Below, piece after piece: positions 5,593-5,966 of a stretch of DNA of 5,966 bases (position 1 is its first letter; the number at the start of each line of letters is the position of its first letter). A program made the translations under genes and the position numbers. The stretch is taken from assembly GCA_905235355.1 (NCBI GenBank), contig CAJOLM010000073.1:1-5966 (forward strand), read 5' to 3'. Origin of the DNA: an uncultured Elusimicrobiales bacterium (lineage in GTDB: Bacteria; Elusimicrobiota; Elusimicrobia; Elusimicrobiales; Elusimicrobiaceae). The notes beneath the pieces were generated by a model that did not search any database, was not told where the DNA came from, and worked only from the letters and a program-made list of their open reading frames with translations.

Positions 5593-5642
5593 TTTGTAAA
5601 AAATATAAAAAGTTTTAACTATAATTAAAACTTTTGTAAAAA
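5593..5642. repeat. Direct repeat TTTGTAAAAA x2, 40 bp apart
   Basis: TTTGTAAAAA occurs at 5593-5602 and 5633-5642, exactly 40 bp apart, and the two copies bracket the 11-bp inverted repeat at 5608-5635. In such AT-rich DNA a chance match is possible, but the placement around the dyad is notable. Confidence 0.45.
5608..5635. repeat. Perfect 11-bp inverted repeat, 6-bp spacer
   Basis: AAAAGTTTTAA (5608-5618) and TTAAAACTTTT (5625-5635) are exact reverse complements around CTATAA. With so little G+C the RNA hairpin would be weak, so a DNA-binding site is as likely as a transcript structure. Confidence 0.6.
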
Positions 5643-5646
5643 TTCC

Positions 5647-5677
5647 ATAGTTTTTAGTAATAAACTGGAAAAACTAT
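5647..5677. repeat. Perfect 9-bp inverted repeat, 13-bp spacer
   Basis: ATAGTTTTT (5647-5655) and AAAAACTAT (5669-5677) are exact reverse complements. It is a second dyad, 11 bp after the first, and shares the AGTTTT core with it, so the two may be related binding sites or degenerate copies of one element. Confidence 0.5.
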
Positions 5678-5733
5678 ATAAAATCATTAACTTTTTGGGC
5701 TTTAAGGCGATGTGTGGTCATACAAAGTGGCAA

Positions 5734-5767
5734 ACCTACACACAAGATTTTCAAATTGTGTGTAGGT
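5734..5767. repeat. Perfect 12-bp hairpin after the right-hand gene (possible transcript 3' end)
   Basis: ACCTACACACAA (5734-5745) and TTGTGTGTAGGT (5756-5767) form a perfect 12-bp stem with a 10-nt loop. It lies 13 bp beyond the stop codon of the minus-strand partial gene, where a terminator would be expected. The minus-strand sequence after it has only three T residues (GGTTTGCC), and the plus strand has none directly after, so it is not a classical intrinsic terminator. It may stabilise the mRNA end, act with Rho, or be a protein site. Confidence 0.7.
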
Positions 5768-5780
5768 CTGCGTTGTTTAG

Positions 5781-5966
5781 TTAATGAGCATCTTGTACAA
5801 CTTTAGCCAAATCGGGAAGATATTTTTGCCACGTCTCTAGGGCTATGCATATGGAATCTTGGGGGTATTTCTTTCCATCAAATCCCATTTCAAAGACGGT
5901 CATTGCGAGACACCGACGGCCTTTGTAGTTGAACACCTTGCATTTAATATCATCCAGTTTATTTTT
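5781..5966 (-). CDS. C-terminal part of a small hypothetical protein (possibly PC4-like), start outside the window
   Basis: The minus-strand frame is open from the right edge and ends at TAA (5781-5783), giving 61 residues. The N-terminal extent is unknown; an internal ATG at visible residue 22 would leave only 40 residues. The visible chain has a strand-rich part, KCKVFNYKGRRCLAMTVFE (8-26), a turn with DGKKYPQDSICIALE (30-44), and a helix WQKYLPDLAKVVQDAH (46-61). This order of curved strands, a GxxxP turn, a strand, then a helix beginning with W recalls the PC4/p15 single-stranded-DNA-binding fold found in some small bacterial transcription-related proteins. That reading is by eye and weak, and the typical K-K-G before the last strand is absent. 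That it is coding is supported by an ordinary amino-acid mix, more balanced base use than the AT-rich spacer beside it, and a hairpin just after the stop. Confidence 0.6.
   Translation of the reverse strand, partial: KNKLDDIKCKVFNYKGRRCLAMTVFEMGFDGKKYPQDSICIALETWQKYLPDLAKVVQDAH

Larger units (their letters stand above)
5581..5680. other. Very AT-rich intergenic block with dyads
   Basis: This stretch between the ATPase promoter and the right-hand gene holds no plausible reading frame. Only 6 of the 60 bases in 5581-5640 are G or C. It contains two perfect inverted repeats and a 10-bp direct repeat, listed separately. It could be a regulatory region bound by a nucleoid or regulator protein, or remnants of a mobile element. 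No transposase, integrase core site or terminal repeat pair was recognised. Confidence 0.6.

Noticed and set aside
5710..5784. Plus-strand 24-codon small ORF (starts MCGHTKWQ)
   Set aside because: AAGG is only 2 nt from the ATG, and most of the frame is the perfect hairpin, whose symmetry explains the sequence better than coding.

Overview
The window looks like a chromosomal segment of a Gram-negative bacterium with outer-membrane lipoproteins and type IV pilin-like proteins. The pilin style (very hydrophobic N-terminus after GFTLIELL, four cysteines, a C-terminal cysteine loop followed by SLGG) and the mixed, moderately AT-rich base composition suggest a gut-associated Elusimicrobiota (Elusimicrobium-like) genome. 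That placement is an inference from motif style; no marker gene in the window proves it.

Left part (1-2202, minus strand): an apparent two-gene operon. A membrane-embedded WecA/TagO/MraY-family sugar-1-phosphate transferase (lipid-carrier step of cell-surface glycan synthesis) is followed 33 bp later by a NadD-YqeK fusion, which runs off the left edge of the window. The fusion joins nicotinate-mononucleotide adenylyltransferase (NAD synthesis) to an HD-domain Ap4A-hydrolase-like module.

Middle (2238-4119, plus strand): a short divergent promoter region leads into an unrecognised 205-residue lipoprotein. Next comes a type IV pilin-like gene with its own promoter and a textbook intrinsic terminator. 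Immediately after the terminator lies a small AlkD-like (COG4912) HEAT-repeat DNA alkylation repair protein. Its start should be placed after the terminator, not at an upstream TTG that would translate the hairpin.

Right part (4120-5966): a class II tRNA-Ser(UGA) on the minus strand without encoded CCA, with a recognisable promoter. Upstream of it on the same strand is an AAA_14/DUF4143 ATPase, visibly more AT-rich than the left-hand genes and probably acquired horizontally. The 257 bp between the ATPase start and the next gene hold a good promoter, an extremely AT-rich block with two perfect inverted repeats and a 10-bp direct repeat, and a 12-bp perfect hairpin without a U-tract. The window ends in the C-terminal 61 codons of a small minus-strand gene that faintly resembles the PC4 single-stranded-DNA-binding fold.

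I see no CRISPR array, transposase, phage gene or complete defence system. The genes mostly look like independent units (cell envelope, NAD/alarmone metabolism, pilin, repair, translation). The most interesting places are the domain fusion, the ATPase with its palindromic upstream region, and the unidentified small proteins.
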